Shown one piece after another: positions 16,302-25,679 of a DNA stretch of 64,000 nt; the stretch's first letter is position 1; every line of letters begins with the position of its first letter. The stretch is from Candidatus Latescibacterota bacterium (GTDB lineage Bacteria; Latescibacterota; UBA2968), in assembly GCA_022821275.1 (NCBI GenBank), contig JAJEDY010000021.1, positions 1 to 64,000 on the forward strand, written 5' to 3'. The position numbers and the translations under genes were made by a program. The notes under the pieces are model-generated. The model worked only from the letters and a program-made list of their open reading frames with translations. It was not told the origin of the DNA and made no database searches.

Positions 16302-19300
16302 TAAGCGCATTGTGGCCCAAGCCCAGAGTCAAGTTCGGTCGTTCTTTGATGAACTCAAGAATGGCACTCAAAACTACCAGACCATCGCGAGCCTCGACGG
16401 ACAAATTGCACAAGAATACCGAGGGCGATGCATATTGGAACTGTTGCAGAATGCCCACGATGCGCTGGTGGATGTTGAGCACGATGACACAAAGCAGATA
16501 TCATTCGTTCTGAGTACTTCCCCTGAACCTGTGCTCTTGATTGGGAATAGTGGTCATCCTTTCCGTATCGAGGACTTCAAGGGTATATGCCAACTCGGGC
16601 AGAGTCCGAAAGATCCCGACAAGAGCGTTGGCAACAAAGGTCTGGGTTTCAGGAGTGTCCTGGAGGTGTCCACCTGTCCGGAAATCTGGTCCACAACTCC
16701 TACAGGAAGCGATACTTCTTTTGTCTTTCGTTTCGATCCTTCTGTTTCCGATCAGGTGGCAACAGCAGCGCAAACCCTCGAAAAGCAGGGGCTTGATGTA
16801 AACTCGCCTTTTGATCCGAAGATTTCGCTTGTCGACTGGTCGTCCCAACAACTAAATCAATATCGAGAACGCTTATCTGATACCAATCTCAATATAGAGT
16901 ACGAAACCAAGAAGTTTTTGTCGCCATACCTGTTCCCGCTTACAATCGGAGGCGTCCTGTCCGAGGTGGAGCATCTACTGAACGCAGGATGCTCGACCGT
17001 CGTTAGGCTTCGCTTGGATGGTGGGAGGGTTGGCACGAGTGAGGAAGCAGTACAGTCTGTGAAGGATCAACTTCAAGAACTGGATGCCCGGTCAATGCTT
17101 TTCCTGTCTCACCTTGAAAAGCTTGTCATCGACATTGATGGCGAGCGACGCATATTGGAACGAGTAGTCGATTCGGAGGACGAGTTATCTGGTTGCCAAC
17201 AGACATGCGAGCAGCGGTTGCTGGTTGGGAGTTCGGGGCCGACGCTCGAAGACGACACAACTCGCCAATTCCAGGTATGGACGCGCATCATCGGGGGAGA
17301 TGAGAATCCGGATCAGGCAGAGCATATTAGTACCGTCGTGAAGCACTTGCCGAATCGATGGCCGGAAGTCCGCAAGGTTACTGTAGGCATCGCTGTTGAG
17401 GAAGCACCCACACCCGAGGAGGGAGTTTTCGTGATTTTTTTGCCGACGGAGATGACTACAGGGACAGGAGCGCACATCAACGCACCCTTCTATGGATCTC
17501 TTGACCGCCGCCAAATCGACTTCAAAGATTCTTACAACAAAATGCTCCTCGAAAGCGTGCTGGATCTATGCCTCGACGCGGCCACTGGATTGATCTCCGA
17601 GGAACCCAGAGACTGGCGGGCACGGGCAGTGATTGATCTCCTCTCATCTACTGGGAACGTGGGTGGCAAGGATTGGCGGTTTATGGATCAACTACATGAC
17701 CGTGCGTTGGAAAGAGACAACTCGCTCGAAAATCAGACACTGGTCCTTTGCGATGACGGCTGGCATATTCCGGGCGAGACGAGAATGATGCCGGATATTG
17801 ACGGTAATCTGATCGGCACAGAGATATGGCGCGAACACGCCGAATTTGCTGTTATTTCGACTGTGCTCGATGAGCGGCAGGACGCTATTGAGGAATTACT
17901 CACGAAGCTTGATGGTTCGTCGATCCCCACACATTACGAGTGGCAGCGAACAATTGAGCGGGTAGCAAGAAATGTCCAGGCTCGTGAGATTGATGTCACA
18001 TGGGATGATTTTTTAAACAGCTTGATCGTAGTCCTGCCTGATGACCTGCGATCCGAACCGTGGGGTGGTCGCCCGGATCCACTCGTTGAGACAAAATTCC
18101 TTCCCACTCAGGACGGGCGCCTAATCAGTGCCTCTGATTCCGCGAAGCTGTTCTTCCAACCTGTTCGGGGTGTTGACTCAGCCGCAGATCTCGTGGGAGA
18201 TGTTCCTGACTCTGTCAAGCATCTTGTCGCTTTTCTCCACCAGAATATCCGAATACGCGAGGAGGGACCACAGGGGCGTTACACAGAAGTACAAGAGTTC
18301 CTCAGCGGTCGGTTTGTACGGACATTTGAACGAGAGGAACTCCTTCGAGTTGTTATTAGCGCACTGCCTCCACTACCGGTTTCGCACGGAGGATCCGAAA
18401 CTGACCTCTGTGCAGAACTTTTTACTTGGACGATAAGTTTTTTGGTTAATGAAGAATTAGAAACTTTGCTGCCTTTGATCAAGCGCTTGCCGGTGGCCTG
18501 CCATGGCGGCTGGTTTTCGATGACCGATGCTACGTTCGGGCCTGGCTGGTCAAACCGGCTCGGCGATCTTATCTGGTCACTCGCTGACGAGTTGCCAGAG
18601 GACGCGGCAATTCAGCTACGCAAGACAGCCCTTCTCCCGCCGGATGATCCCCGCTGGAGAGTTGCTGTGAAGGACCGTGTTGAGTTATTTGCTCGCGCTG
18701 GCGTAGTTGATGGGCTTCGGCTACAGGATGCCGATGAGGTTTGCTTTTGGATGCAGGGAGACGGTAGCCATGAACTCCCGCCTACGCCGCCGCACGATAC
18801 TCTGCAGGTAGTGTGGGACGATTGGCGCAACGCCGTGCACGAGCAGGCGGAGCCCTCGTACACGGGTTGGCATGAGTACACTCTGTCGGGGATCCAACTG
18901 CTACCCGAAATCCATTATATAGAAACACTGAGTCAGTCGGGGCGACAGGCCCTCTCGTGTCTGCTACTCGCCTCGTTGGAATCTTGGCCGGATGACTGGG
19001 AGTCAGCCACAATCAGGAAGCCTAAGGGCTATTATTGGTCGCGCTCTATCAGATCACCGCTGAGTTACTGGCTGGAGACAGCGGCGTGGCTCAATGATGG
19101 CACTGCCGTCAAGCAGCCGCTTTCGCGCCGCTGGCTGGTTCCGGTGTCCCTTCTTCAAGGACAATTCGCCCGCTTCCAGCACCTTGACCCGCTATCTCTG
19201 GATCTTGCACGCAAGCTGGAGGCTAAACCTGAGTTGAAAGCAGCACTCATACGGCTTGGTCTGAATGCCTACCCGATGGAGGATGATCAGACAGGGCCGG

Positions 19301-21738
19301 AGTTGCTTGAAGCTTTGGCTGCTGCTTGGAACTCTAAGAGAGTGGACGATGGAGGACGATTCGATATGTTCCTTGGGCAAGTGCGCGACGCATGGCAGTG
19401 TCTCGATCCGGACAAGGGACTTCCTAAAAGTTTTCTAGTCATGACAGCACAGCGAACGTTCTCTACATATCAACAAAGCAAACTTGCAGACGTTTACCTT
19501 CCCGATCACGGAGACAGGACTCGATCACTGCGGGAACATGGAAAATACATTTTGGAGATGCGCACGGCTGACGCTATCCGCTTGACCACGACACTTCTTG
19601 CCGCAACGTCTATCAGACGGGCATCTACACTTGAAGAACGATTCCTCATCAATGATACTGGCTGGGCAGGTATGATTGATGGAATTCCCCCCCTTGAAGA
19701 GACTATATATACATGGCTACCAACAACCCTTCTCACCATCGCTGCACATGGGGGGGCTCGCACTGGTGCTGCGACAGAGACTTGGCGCGAGGCAGCTAAC
19801 AGACTCCGGCGCACCCATGTTTTGGAGTGCGAGACTATTGCCATTGAGTTGGTTGACGACGATCAGGTTGTCGCCTCAAGCGAGCCAAAGGCACAGTGGC
19901 TACCCGGTGATGTGCTGGCTATAAGGCGCGATGTAGAGTTTGCTTACGAAAGCCTGGCACCGGCAGCTCAGGCGATGCTTGACCGACAAGATCTTCTCAA
20001 AGACCTTCGACTCGTACTGGGAGCACTTGATGGTGACAAGAAGCCGACTTGCGAGCAGATTAAGGCGGCGATGGAGCGAGCAGAGATCGACGCCCAAGAT
20101 ATTGCGGACATCCGACACCAATGGGCCGGTACCACCAGCCTGCTACTGGACCGCATCCGGCCAGTATTGGAACTGCTCGAGATACCTACCAGTGGATTCG
20201 ATACGGCTGCGATAAACATCGAAAGCCTGACTAAATGGCTATCATCCAACCTCCAGCAATGGCCGGCTTCGGAGATACTGGCGGCAGCGCAGCGAAGTCA
20301 TGACAACCATGCAATGGGTATGACAGCGTGGCGTGTGCTTGGCGATGATGTTGCTCAGCTTCCCGCGTGGAACAAAGCTCTCACTAAGCTTGGAGACCGG
20401 TATGTTGCTGTCGAGAATAGCGATGCAGACAAACAAATAGAGGCTCATCTAGAAGAAGCGAAGTTGCTATTACGTGGTTTTGCTCGCTACGTCGCTATTG
20501 AGGTGGATAACCCAGACCTATTCCACAAGATTGAGGCCATCCACCAGAACTTCAAAGGTGGCGAGGATTGGCCAACGCGATGGTGGGAAGTGCCGTTCGG
20601 AGCCATCATTGAGGAGTTGTGTACCAGCTACGCCGAAATCCTTAGTGTCGAGCACGACCTGGAGATGCTTGAAGGAGTAACGACTGTTGACGACTTGCGC
20701 GCCGCATTTCAAGCGAAAGGTATAGCGACTGAACCCGATCCGTACGAGAATGCCGATGCAAACAAGAGGAAGCTCGAAGAGGTGGTCCGTCAAGTTCACG
20801 ATCTTCACCGGGCATGGGTAGAACTCCGGAGTTCATCAGGTCCGATAGCATCAGATCCCGAACTACAGGAACTCGACACAGTAGCTTACTTGCGTTCCTT
20901 GACCGACGACGAACTGCTTGAGCGAGCTCTCAGTATCATCGGCGACGCCGATTTTGTCCAAGCCTGCGACGACTGTGTGAGTGTCGATGATATTCGTAAA
21001 CGCCTCAGGCTTGATCAGAAAGTTATTGATGCCCAACGTGAGAAGAGATTACAGCGCAAAATAGAGGCAGAACGCCAACGAAGGACATTCGAGGTTGCCG
21101 GTAGATGCTTTGAGGTTGGAGCGATGAGTTACCGCGAACTTTTTGATCGTCTCAGCAGCCTCGGTGATCCGGAAGGACCACAGGTGAATAAGGATAAGTT
21201 CACACCACTGACACAAGCAGGCCCAAGCGGCGGTGGTTCTGGTGGAGGGGGCAGAAAGGCAGTTAAAACCTCACATCTGCGTCCCTCAGCCGAACTTAGC
21301 GAGTTGGTGGGTATCGTTGGAGAGATGCACGCCTATCGCTTCTTACGTGCGAAATTCGGTAACAACGTCGTGACTTGGGATACGTGGGTTTCGGAGATCC
21401 GGCTGAAAGTCCGGTCACTGGTGAAGGGGGAACCAGATAATACGAGCGACAGCTACGGCTACGACTTTCAGTTCAGTCACCACGGCAAAAAGTGGCACGT
21501 TGAGGTCAAGGCAACTACAGGAGAAGATCCGCAATTCGATCTCGGGATTAGTGAGATCGATGCGGCGACCGATCTTGCTCTGCGAGGTGAACGATGGCGA
21601 ATTCTACGAATTCGAAATGCGCTGTCAGATCAGCCAGAGTTCGACTGGCTTCCCAATCCATTTGAGGAGAAATACAAGGAGCTTTTCCGCCGGCACAGAG
21701 GCGGGATGATGGTGTCCTACAGACGTAAGAAGACATAG
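16264..21738 (+). CDS. Giant GHKL (HSP90/sacsin-like) ATPase fused to a DUF3883 PD-(D/E)XK nuclease
   Basis: 1824 residues. The N-terminal GHKL ATPase shows all ATP-lid motifs: LELLQNAHDAL with E59, N63 and D66, the GNSG motif at 94-97 and GNKGLGFRS at 123-131. The middle, about 1,400 residues, is helical and unassigned. Near 1653-1664 a Gly/Ser linker leads to a DUF3883-type nuclease domain: GEMHAYRFL (E1687), YDFQF (D1734) and HVEVKA (E1747, K1749), which form a complete D-ExK catalytic set. The same domain pair occurs in the plant NO VEIN protein, and sacsin-like ATPases with nucleases are known from restriction-type loci. The start at 16264 lacks a strong ribosome site. It is likely the effector of an anti-invader system (inference). 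Confidence 0.82.
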   Translation: MSVNCSKSRKAGNKRIVAQAQSQVRSFFDELKNGTQNYQTIASLDGQIAQEYRGRCILELLQNAHDALVDVEHDDTKQISFVLSTSPEPVLLIGNSGHPFRIEDFKGICQLGQSPKDPDKSVGNKGLGFRSVLEVSTCPEIWSTTPTGSDTSFVFRFDPSVSDQVATAAQTLEKQGLDVNSPFDPKISLVDWSSQQLNQYRERLSDTNLNIEYETKKFLSPYLFPLTIGGVLSEVEHLLNAGCSTVVRLRLDGGRVGTSEEAVQSVKDQLQELDARSMLFLSHLEKLVIDIDGERRILERVVDSEDELSGCQQTCEQRLLVGSSGPTLEDDTTRQFQVWTRIIGGDENPDQAEHISTVVKHLPNRWPEVRKVTVGIAVEEAPTPEEGVFVIFLPTEMTTGTGAHINAPFYGSLDRRQIDFKDSYNKMLLESVLDLCLDAATGLISEEPRDWRARAVIDLLSSTGNVGGKDWRFMDQLHDRALERDNSLENQTLVLCDDGWHIPGETRMMPDIDGNLIGTEIWREHAEFAVISTVLDERQDAIEELLTKLDGSSIPTHYEWQRTIERVARNVQAREIDVTWDDFLNSLIVVLPDDLRSEPWGGRPDPLVETKFLPTQDGRLISASDSAKLFFQPVRGVDSAADLVGDVPDSVKHLVAFLHQNIRIREEGPQGRYTEVQEFLSGRFVRTFEREELLRVVISALPPLPVSHGGSETDLCAELFTWTISFLVNEELETLLPLIKRLPVACHGGWFSMTDATFGPGWSNRLGDLIWSLADELPEDAAIQLRKTALLPPDDPRWRVAVKDRVELFARAGVVDGLRLQDADEVCFWMQGDGSHELPPTPPHDTLQVVWDDWRNAVHEQAEPSYTGWHEYTLSGIQLLPEIHYIETLSQSGRQALSCLLLASLESWPDDWESATIRKPKGYYWSRSIRSPLSYWLETAAWLNDGTAVKQPLSRRWLVPVSLLQGQFARFQHLDPLSLDLARKLEAKPELKAALIRLGLNAYPMEDDQTGPELLEALAAAWNSKRVDDGGRFDMFLGQVRDAWQCLDPDKGLPKSFLVMTAQRTFSTYQQSKLADVYLPDHGDRTRSLREHGKYILEMRTADAIRLTTTLLAATSIRRASTLEERFLINDTGWAGMIDGIPPLEETIYTWLPTTLLTIAAHGGARTGAATETWREAANRLRRTHVLECETIAIELVDDDQVVASSEPKAQWLPGDVLAIRRDVEFAYESLAPAAQAMLDRQDLLKDLRLVLGALDGDKKPTCEQIKAAMERAEIDAQDIADIRHQWAGTTSLLLDRIRPVLELLEIPTSGFDTAAINIESLTKWLSSNLQQWPASEILAAAQRSHDNHAMGMTAWRVLGDDVAQLPAWNKALTKLGDRYVAVENSDADKQIEAHLEEAKLLLRGFARYVAIEVDNPDLFHKIEAIHQNFKGGEDWPTRWWEVPFGAIIEELCTSYAEILSVEHDLEMLEGVTTVDDLRAAFQAKGIATEPDPYENADANKRKLEEVVRQVHDLHRAWVELRSSSGPIASDPELQELDTVAYLRSLTDDELLERALSIIGDADFVQACDDCVSVDDIRKRLRLDQKVIDAQREKRLQRKIEAERQRRTFEVAGRCFEVGAMSYRELFDRLSSLGDPEGPQVNKDKFTPLTQAGPSGGGSGGGGRKAVKTSHLRPSAELSELVGIVGEMHAYRFLRAKFGNNVVTWDTWVSEIRLKVRSLVKGEPDNTSDSYGYDFQFSHHGKKWHVEVKATTGEDPQFDLGISEIDAATDLALRGERWRILRIRNALSDQPEFDWLPNPFEEKYKELFRRHRGGMMVSYRRKKT

Positions 21739-21906
21739 ATGGCACAGCAAAACGATGGTGGGTAAAGATGGTCAACAAATGGATCGAGATATAAACGGAG
21801 CATGTGGAATCTTTCTACGTGCGTTCAGAGATAACTCCATGCTGCAACAAGCATGCATTGGCTAACACTTCTTAATGTAATATTTGTTAGAAAGGATCGG
21901 TTTATC

Positions 21907-22857
21907 ATGACCATTCAGGAGCAGTTGCACTACGAGCAGGTGAATGATGAGTCGCTGAGTTTTCTCAAAGCGATTGGCGTTGACTATCTGACGATCAATC
22001 CGTCGATGGATATGCGCGATGGCAAAGATCGCCGCGCATATTGGGAAGAGGTGCGAGATAGAGCCGCGGATCACGGCCTGATTTTGAGAAATGCCGCCAG
22101 CTATGGTTGGGATGAATTTACTCTGGGTTTGGGAGATCGAGATGAAAAAATAGATGCATGGTGTATGTTTATCCGCAATTTGGGAGAAGCGGGCATACCC
22201 ACTTTGGGATACAATTTTAAGCCGATTGGCAATTTTCGCACGGAATCGGCGACGGGGCGCGGCGGCGTCAAATACAGCACGTTTGATTACGACGAATGGG
22301 CGCGCGAGCGCGTGTATGTGCCCGACAAAGCTATCTCAGAAGCTGGCATGTGGGAAAATATCGAATATTTTTTGAAGCGCGTGATACCCGTGGCCGAGGA
22401 ATACGGCGTGAGGATGGCATTGCATCCGGATGATCCGCCCATTCCCGAACCGATGGGTGGGGCCGCTCGCATTGTATCGACATTGGAGCAATATCACCGC
22501 ATCTTTGACCTTGCTCCCAGTTCGTGTAATGCCATGCTATTTTGCCAGGGTTGCGTGGCTGAAATGGGCGAAGATGTTTGCGAAGCGATCCGCGATATTG
22601 GTGGTCGGGACAAAATTGTGTACGTGCATTTTCGAGATATTCAGGGTACGCCGAGAAGTTTTCGAGAGGTGTTTATCGATGAGGGGCAAAACGATATGCA
22701 CAAGGCGATGCAAACCTACAAGGAAGTGGGGTTTAATGGCCCGTTTATGATGGACCACACCCCCAGGTTCTGGCAATCGGGTACTGAGTGGGCAGGTCGG
22801 GCGTTTGCCGTGGGGTACATGCGCGCGTTGATTCAGGTGGTTTATCAGGAAAGGTGA
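21907..22857 (+). CDS. uxuA: Mannonate dehydratase
   Basis: Removes water from D-mannonate to give 2-keto-3-deoxygluconate in hexuronate breakdown. 316 residues from the ATG at 21907 (AAGGA ten nt upstream). UxuA-type TIM-barrel motifs are clear: MALHPDDPPIPEPMGG, AMLFCQGCVAEMGED with the metal-binding Cys, VYVHFRDIQGT, the FREVFIDEGQNDM segment and a closing MMDHTPRF. A Gfo/Idh dehydrogenase follows 12 nt later and may supply or use a related sugar acid. Family members also include broader sugar-acid dehydratases, so mannonate is the most likely but not certain substrate. Confidence 0.85.
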   Translation: MTIQEQLHYEQVNDESLSFLKAIGVDYLTINPSMDMRDGKDRRAYWEEVRDRAADHGLILRNAASYGWDEFTLGLGDRDEKIDAWCMFIRNLGEAGIPTLGYNFKPIGNFRTESATGRGGVKYSTFDYDEWARERVYVPDKAISEAGMWENIEYFLKRVIPVAEEYGVRMALHPDDPPIPEPMGGAARIVSTLEQYHRIFDLAPSSCNAMLFCQGCVAEMGEDVCEAIRDIGGRDKIVYVHFRDIQGTPRSFREVFIDEGQNDMHKAMQTYKEVGFNGPFMMDHTPRFWQSGTEWAGRAFAVGYMRALIQVVYQER

Positions 22858-22869
22858 AAGGAGGGCAAT

Positions 22870-23862
22870 ATGAAAAAGAAGACGGTAAGTTCTCAGAAGG
22901 TCGTCAAGGTTGCCATGATCGGTGCAGGGGGGCGGTCGCGCAGTGTACACTATCCCTCGCTGAACGATATGGACGATGTCAAAATGGTGGCTGTATGTGA
23001 GTTGAATGAAGTGCGTATGATCGAGGTGGCAGGGGAATACGATATTCCCGCGCGATACACCAATTATGTGACGATGATCGAACGGGAGAAACCCGATGTG
23101 GTTTATGCCATTATGCCACCGCATCACATATACGATCTGGCGGCAAATATTATGGAGATGGGCGTTAATATCATCATTGAAAAACCGCCTTCAGTAACGA
23201 CCGAACAGGCCAAACAGATGGCGTTGTTGGCAAAAAAGAACAATGTGATTACGGGTGTGACATTCCAGAGGCGGTTTGCGCCGGTGATCCGCACGGGAAA
23301 AGAAATATGCGAGAAAAATGGACCGGTGCACAGCGCAGCGTCGTATTTTTATAAAAACGAAGTGGGCGGGCAACCCATTTACAAGGGGGCGCTGGAAAAA
23401 CTGACCTGCGATGGTATTCACGCGGTGGATACGCTGCGGTATTTATGCGGTGGAGAAGTAGAAGCCGTGGCGAGCGATGTGCGGCGATTGGATGCCACGT
23501 TTAGAAATATGCACACTGCGCTGGTGAAGTTTTCGTCTGGCGCGACAGGTGTGCTACAAAATTGTTATATGATGGGCAGGCGGATGTTCACGGTGGAGGT
23601 GCATTCGACGGGTATTTCGATGTTTGGCGATCCCGAAGAGGGCGGGCAGGTATTTGCCGATGGCAAAGTCGAACCGGTGCGCTCGCTCGATCCCTGGACA
23701 CTGAGCGAAAGCGAGAAGCCACATGTCGCTTTTGGAGCTTATGCCATCAACCGCCATTTTATCGATTGCGTAAAAACGGATCAACAACCCGAAACAAATT
23801 TTGAAGATGCGGCAAAATCTATGGAATTGGTCGATGCGATTTACGATTCGCAAATTGGATGA
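22870..23862 (+). CDS. Gfo/Idh/MocA family oxidoreductase
   Basis: 330 residues with an N-terminal Rossmann fold (MIGAGGRSRSVHYPSL), the IIEKPPS form of the EKP motif, and a C-terminal domain with the GIHAVDTLRYLCGG helix (His and Asp of the active site). AAAGGAGGGCAAT precedes the ATG. It is in one transcript with uxuA and is closed by a terminator at 23880, so the two genes form a small sugar-acid unit. The substrate is unknown. Confidence 0.9.
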   Translation: MKKKTVSSQKVVKVAMIGAGGRSRSVHYPSLNDMDDVKMVAVCELNEVRMIEVAGEYDIPARYTNYVTMIEREKPDVVYAIMPPHHIYDLAANIMEMGVNIIIEKPPSVTTEQAKQMALLAKKNNVITGVTFQRRFAPVIRTGKEICEKNGPVHSAASYFYKNEVGGQPIYKGALEKLTCDGIHAVDTLRYLCGGEVEAVASDVRRLDATFRNMHTALVKFSSGATGVLQNCYMMGRRMFTVEVHSTGISMFGDPEEGGQVFADGKVEPVRSLDPWTLSESEKPHVAFGAYAINRHFIDCVKTDQQPETNFEDAAKSMELVDAIYDSQIG

Positions 23863-23879
23863 GATGTAATTATTAAGGA

Positions 23880-23912
23880 AAGGGCGGGATGCGATATATC
23901 CCGCCCTTTTTG
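23880..23912. terminator. Bidirectional intrinsic terminator
   Basis: AAGGGCGGGAT pairs with ATCCCGCCCTT over a short loop (GCGATAT), with T residues after the plus-strand arm. It separates the uxuA operon from the convergent Lon-N gene. Confidence 0.85.
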
Positions 23913-23922
23913 TTATTGATTT

Positions 23923-24522
23923 TTACAACAGGTGTCCATTTCCTCGCGTTCGGCGTTTTACTTCCCGCAGGGTGGCGAGTGATTTTTCGAGCGCATTGGA
24001 CACGGTTTTGAGGCGTTCATTGGGCGAGGTGCTTTCCAGAAGTGCTTGCTGTTCCTCAAGAGATAAGGTGAGATTTGATGCGAGGATGTATGAGAGTGTA
24101 CCCAGTTCCATGGTGGGTATTTGGGGCGATATCCAGCCCGATGAGAGCTTCATGGCTTCGGAATAGAGTTTTTTAGCGCGGTTCCCCAAAGAGATGTCAA
24201 AGGCTTCGTCGTCGTCATCTATGTCTTCTACAAAGCCCGATATGTACGGATGGATATCGTATCGCTGGATAACGCGAAAGCGTCTCGTTCCTTCAATTAA
24301 GATGTTCATTCGGCCATCGGGAAAACGATTGAGTAGGCCGACCACACGCGCCGCGCATCCGATGTCATTAAAATCGTCGTCTGTACCCCATACAAGACCA
24401 AACTCGGTGTCGTTGTCAAGGCATTCACCGATCATTTGCTTGTATCGCTCTTCAAAGATGTGCAGGGGAACACGCCGGTGTGGTAACAGCACCATGTCGA
24501 GGGGGAAGAGGGGAAGTTCCAT
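23923..24522 (-). CDS. Lon N-terminal (LON substrate-binding) domain protein
   Basis: 199 residues consisting of the PUA-like LON domain alone, without ATPase or protease parts. The start ELPLFPLDMVLLPHRRVPLH, followed by FEERYKQMIGECL, is diagnostic, as are VGLLNRFPDGRMNILIEGTRRF and the C-terminal helical bundle ending LREVKRR. Stand-alone LON-domain proteins (YcaL/COG2802 group) are widespread; proposed roles are peptide or substrate binding. The gene begins 4 nt after the LysR stop, so the two are probably co-transcribed. No good ribosome site is visible (CCTCC rather than GGAGG), which fits coupling. Confidence 0.88.
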   Translation of the reverse strand: MELPLFPLDMVLLPHRRVPLHIFEERYKQMIGECLDNDTEFGLVWGTDDDFNDIGCAARVVGLLNRFPDGRMNILIEGTRRFRVIQRYDIHPYISGFVEDIDDDDEAFDISLGNRAKKLYSEAMKLSSGWISPQIPTMELGTLSYILASNLTLSLEEQQALLESTSPNERLKTVSNALEKSLATLREVKRRTRGNGHLL

Positions 24523-24526
24523 TGGA

Positions 24527-25426
24527 TCAGGAGGCGGGTTTTTGATCGCTGTTTAAGAGAATATCGAGCAATTTTTGGGTGGCGATTGACAAACTGCGTC
24601 CTTTGCGAAAGAGGATGCCCAATGGCCGCTCAAAATCTCGATCTACAAAGTGAAGATGTGCAAGGGTTTTGCGAGCGAGTTCTTGTTCAATGGCATTGAG
24701 TGGTAAAATAGAGATGCCAATATCGACTTCTACGGCGTGTTTTATAGGGGCTATGTGATCGAGTTCCATGACGATATTGGGGCGTATTTTGTGTTTTTTT
24801 AAGAATTGATCTATGGCGCGCCGAGTTGGGGTTTCAGGGGTAAAGAGAACCAGCGGAAATTTGTTGAGTTCTTGTGGTAAGAATGCGTTGCGAGAGGCCA
24901 ATTCATGTTCGGGATGCATGGTCACGACCATCTTGTCCTGCGTAAAGGGCAGTACATCTACATTGCGTTGGGTGCGTGGATATGGCACAATGCCCAAATC
25001 CACTTCGCCATTGGCAACATCGTCATAAATTTTATTTACCTGATCGTATTGGAGACGGAAATTAACCCGGGGATAGGCTTTGAGGTAGGTTTTGAGAAAG
25101 GGTGTGAGTTCGAGCATTCCCACGCTGTAAATAGATGACAGACGAACAGTTCCGGAAACCACTCCTCCCAGAGCCTGGATGCGGTGTTCCATTTCTTCGT
25201 AGCGTCGGACAATGTCTCGGGCGTAAGAATAAAAAATTTCGCCTTCTGCAGTGAGTGTTAAGCGTCTTTTTTCCACTCGTTCGATGAGTTGTTTTCCCTG
25301 GCGTTTTTCAATGCTTTTGAGTTGCTGGCTTACCGCGGATTGGGTGACGGAATTAAGGACAGCGGTTTTGGAAAAACTCTGAGTTTCAATCAGGTCACAG
25401 AAGACTTTTAGGCTTGTAATCAGCAA
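24527..25426 (-). CDS. LysR-family transcriptional regulator
   Basis: 299 residues. The N-terminal winged HTH is complete (FCDLIETQSFSKTA, TQSAVSQQLKSIEKRQGKQL). A periplasmic-binding-like effector domain starts near residue 90 (GTVRLSSIYSVGMLEL) and includes the usual DLGIVPYP strand. The overall look is that of the CysB/CbbR group. The start is a TTG at 25426 with GGAG upstream. It is divergent from accD across a 253-nt intergenic region, the usual position for a LysR target, so it may control accD-aroQ or itself. The inducer is unknown. Confidence 0.9.
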   Translation of the reverse strand: MLITSLKVFCDLIETQSFSKTAVLNSVTQSAVSQQLKSIEKRQGKQLIERVEKRRLTLTAEGEIFYSYARDIVRRYEEMEHRIQALGGVVSGTVRLSSIYSVGMLELTPFLKTYLKAYPRVNFRLQYDQVNKIYDDVANGEVDLGIVPYPRTQRNVDVLPFTQDKMVVTMHPEHELASRNAFLPQELNKFPLVLFTPETPTRRAIDQFLKKHKIRPNIVMELDHIAPIKHAVEVDIGISILPLNAIEQELARKTLAHLHFVDRDFERPLGILFRKGRSLSIATQKLLDILLNSDQKPAS

Positions 25427-25679
25427 GGGCTTTCTCCATTATTTAAATTATAAGAGGATGTAAAATTGTGAGGGGGTGTAAATTAGGGCGGCAAATCTAT
25501 AAGAAAATTGAAACTATGTCAATAGAAAAACTGGTTGTAAAAAATATTTCCCGTTCTGAACGATGTATAGAAACAATGAATAGGGAACATTTTCTAAAAT
25601 GCCAATTTTGGATTTGCCCTTGTAAAAAATGCCAGAACATCTTATACTTCAATTTGTTATCGCCATGTGGAGATCGCTT
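25427..25679. promoter_or_regulatory. Divergent LysR/accD intergenic region
   Basis: AT-rich region between the LysR gene and accD. It contains the palindrome ATTTAAAT near 25440 and two related ATGTAAA/GTGTAAA words near 25458 and 25477. No consensus promoter could be fixed, but LysR sites are expected here. Confidence 0.3.
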
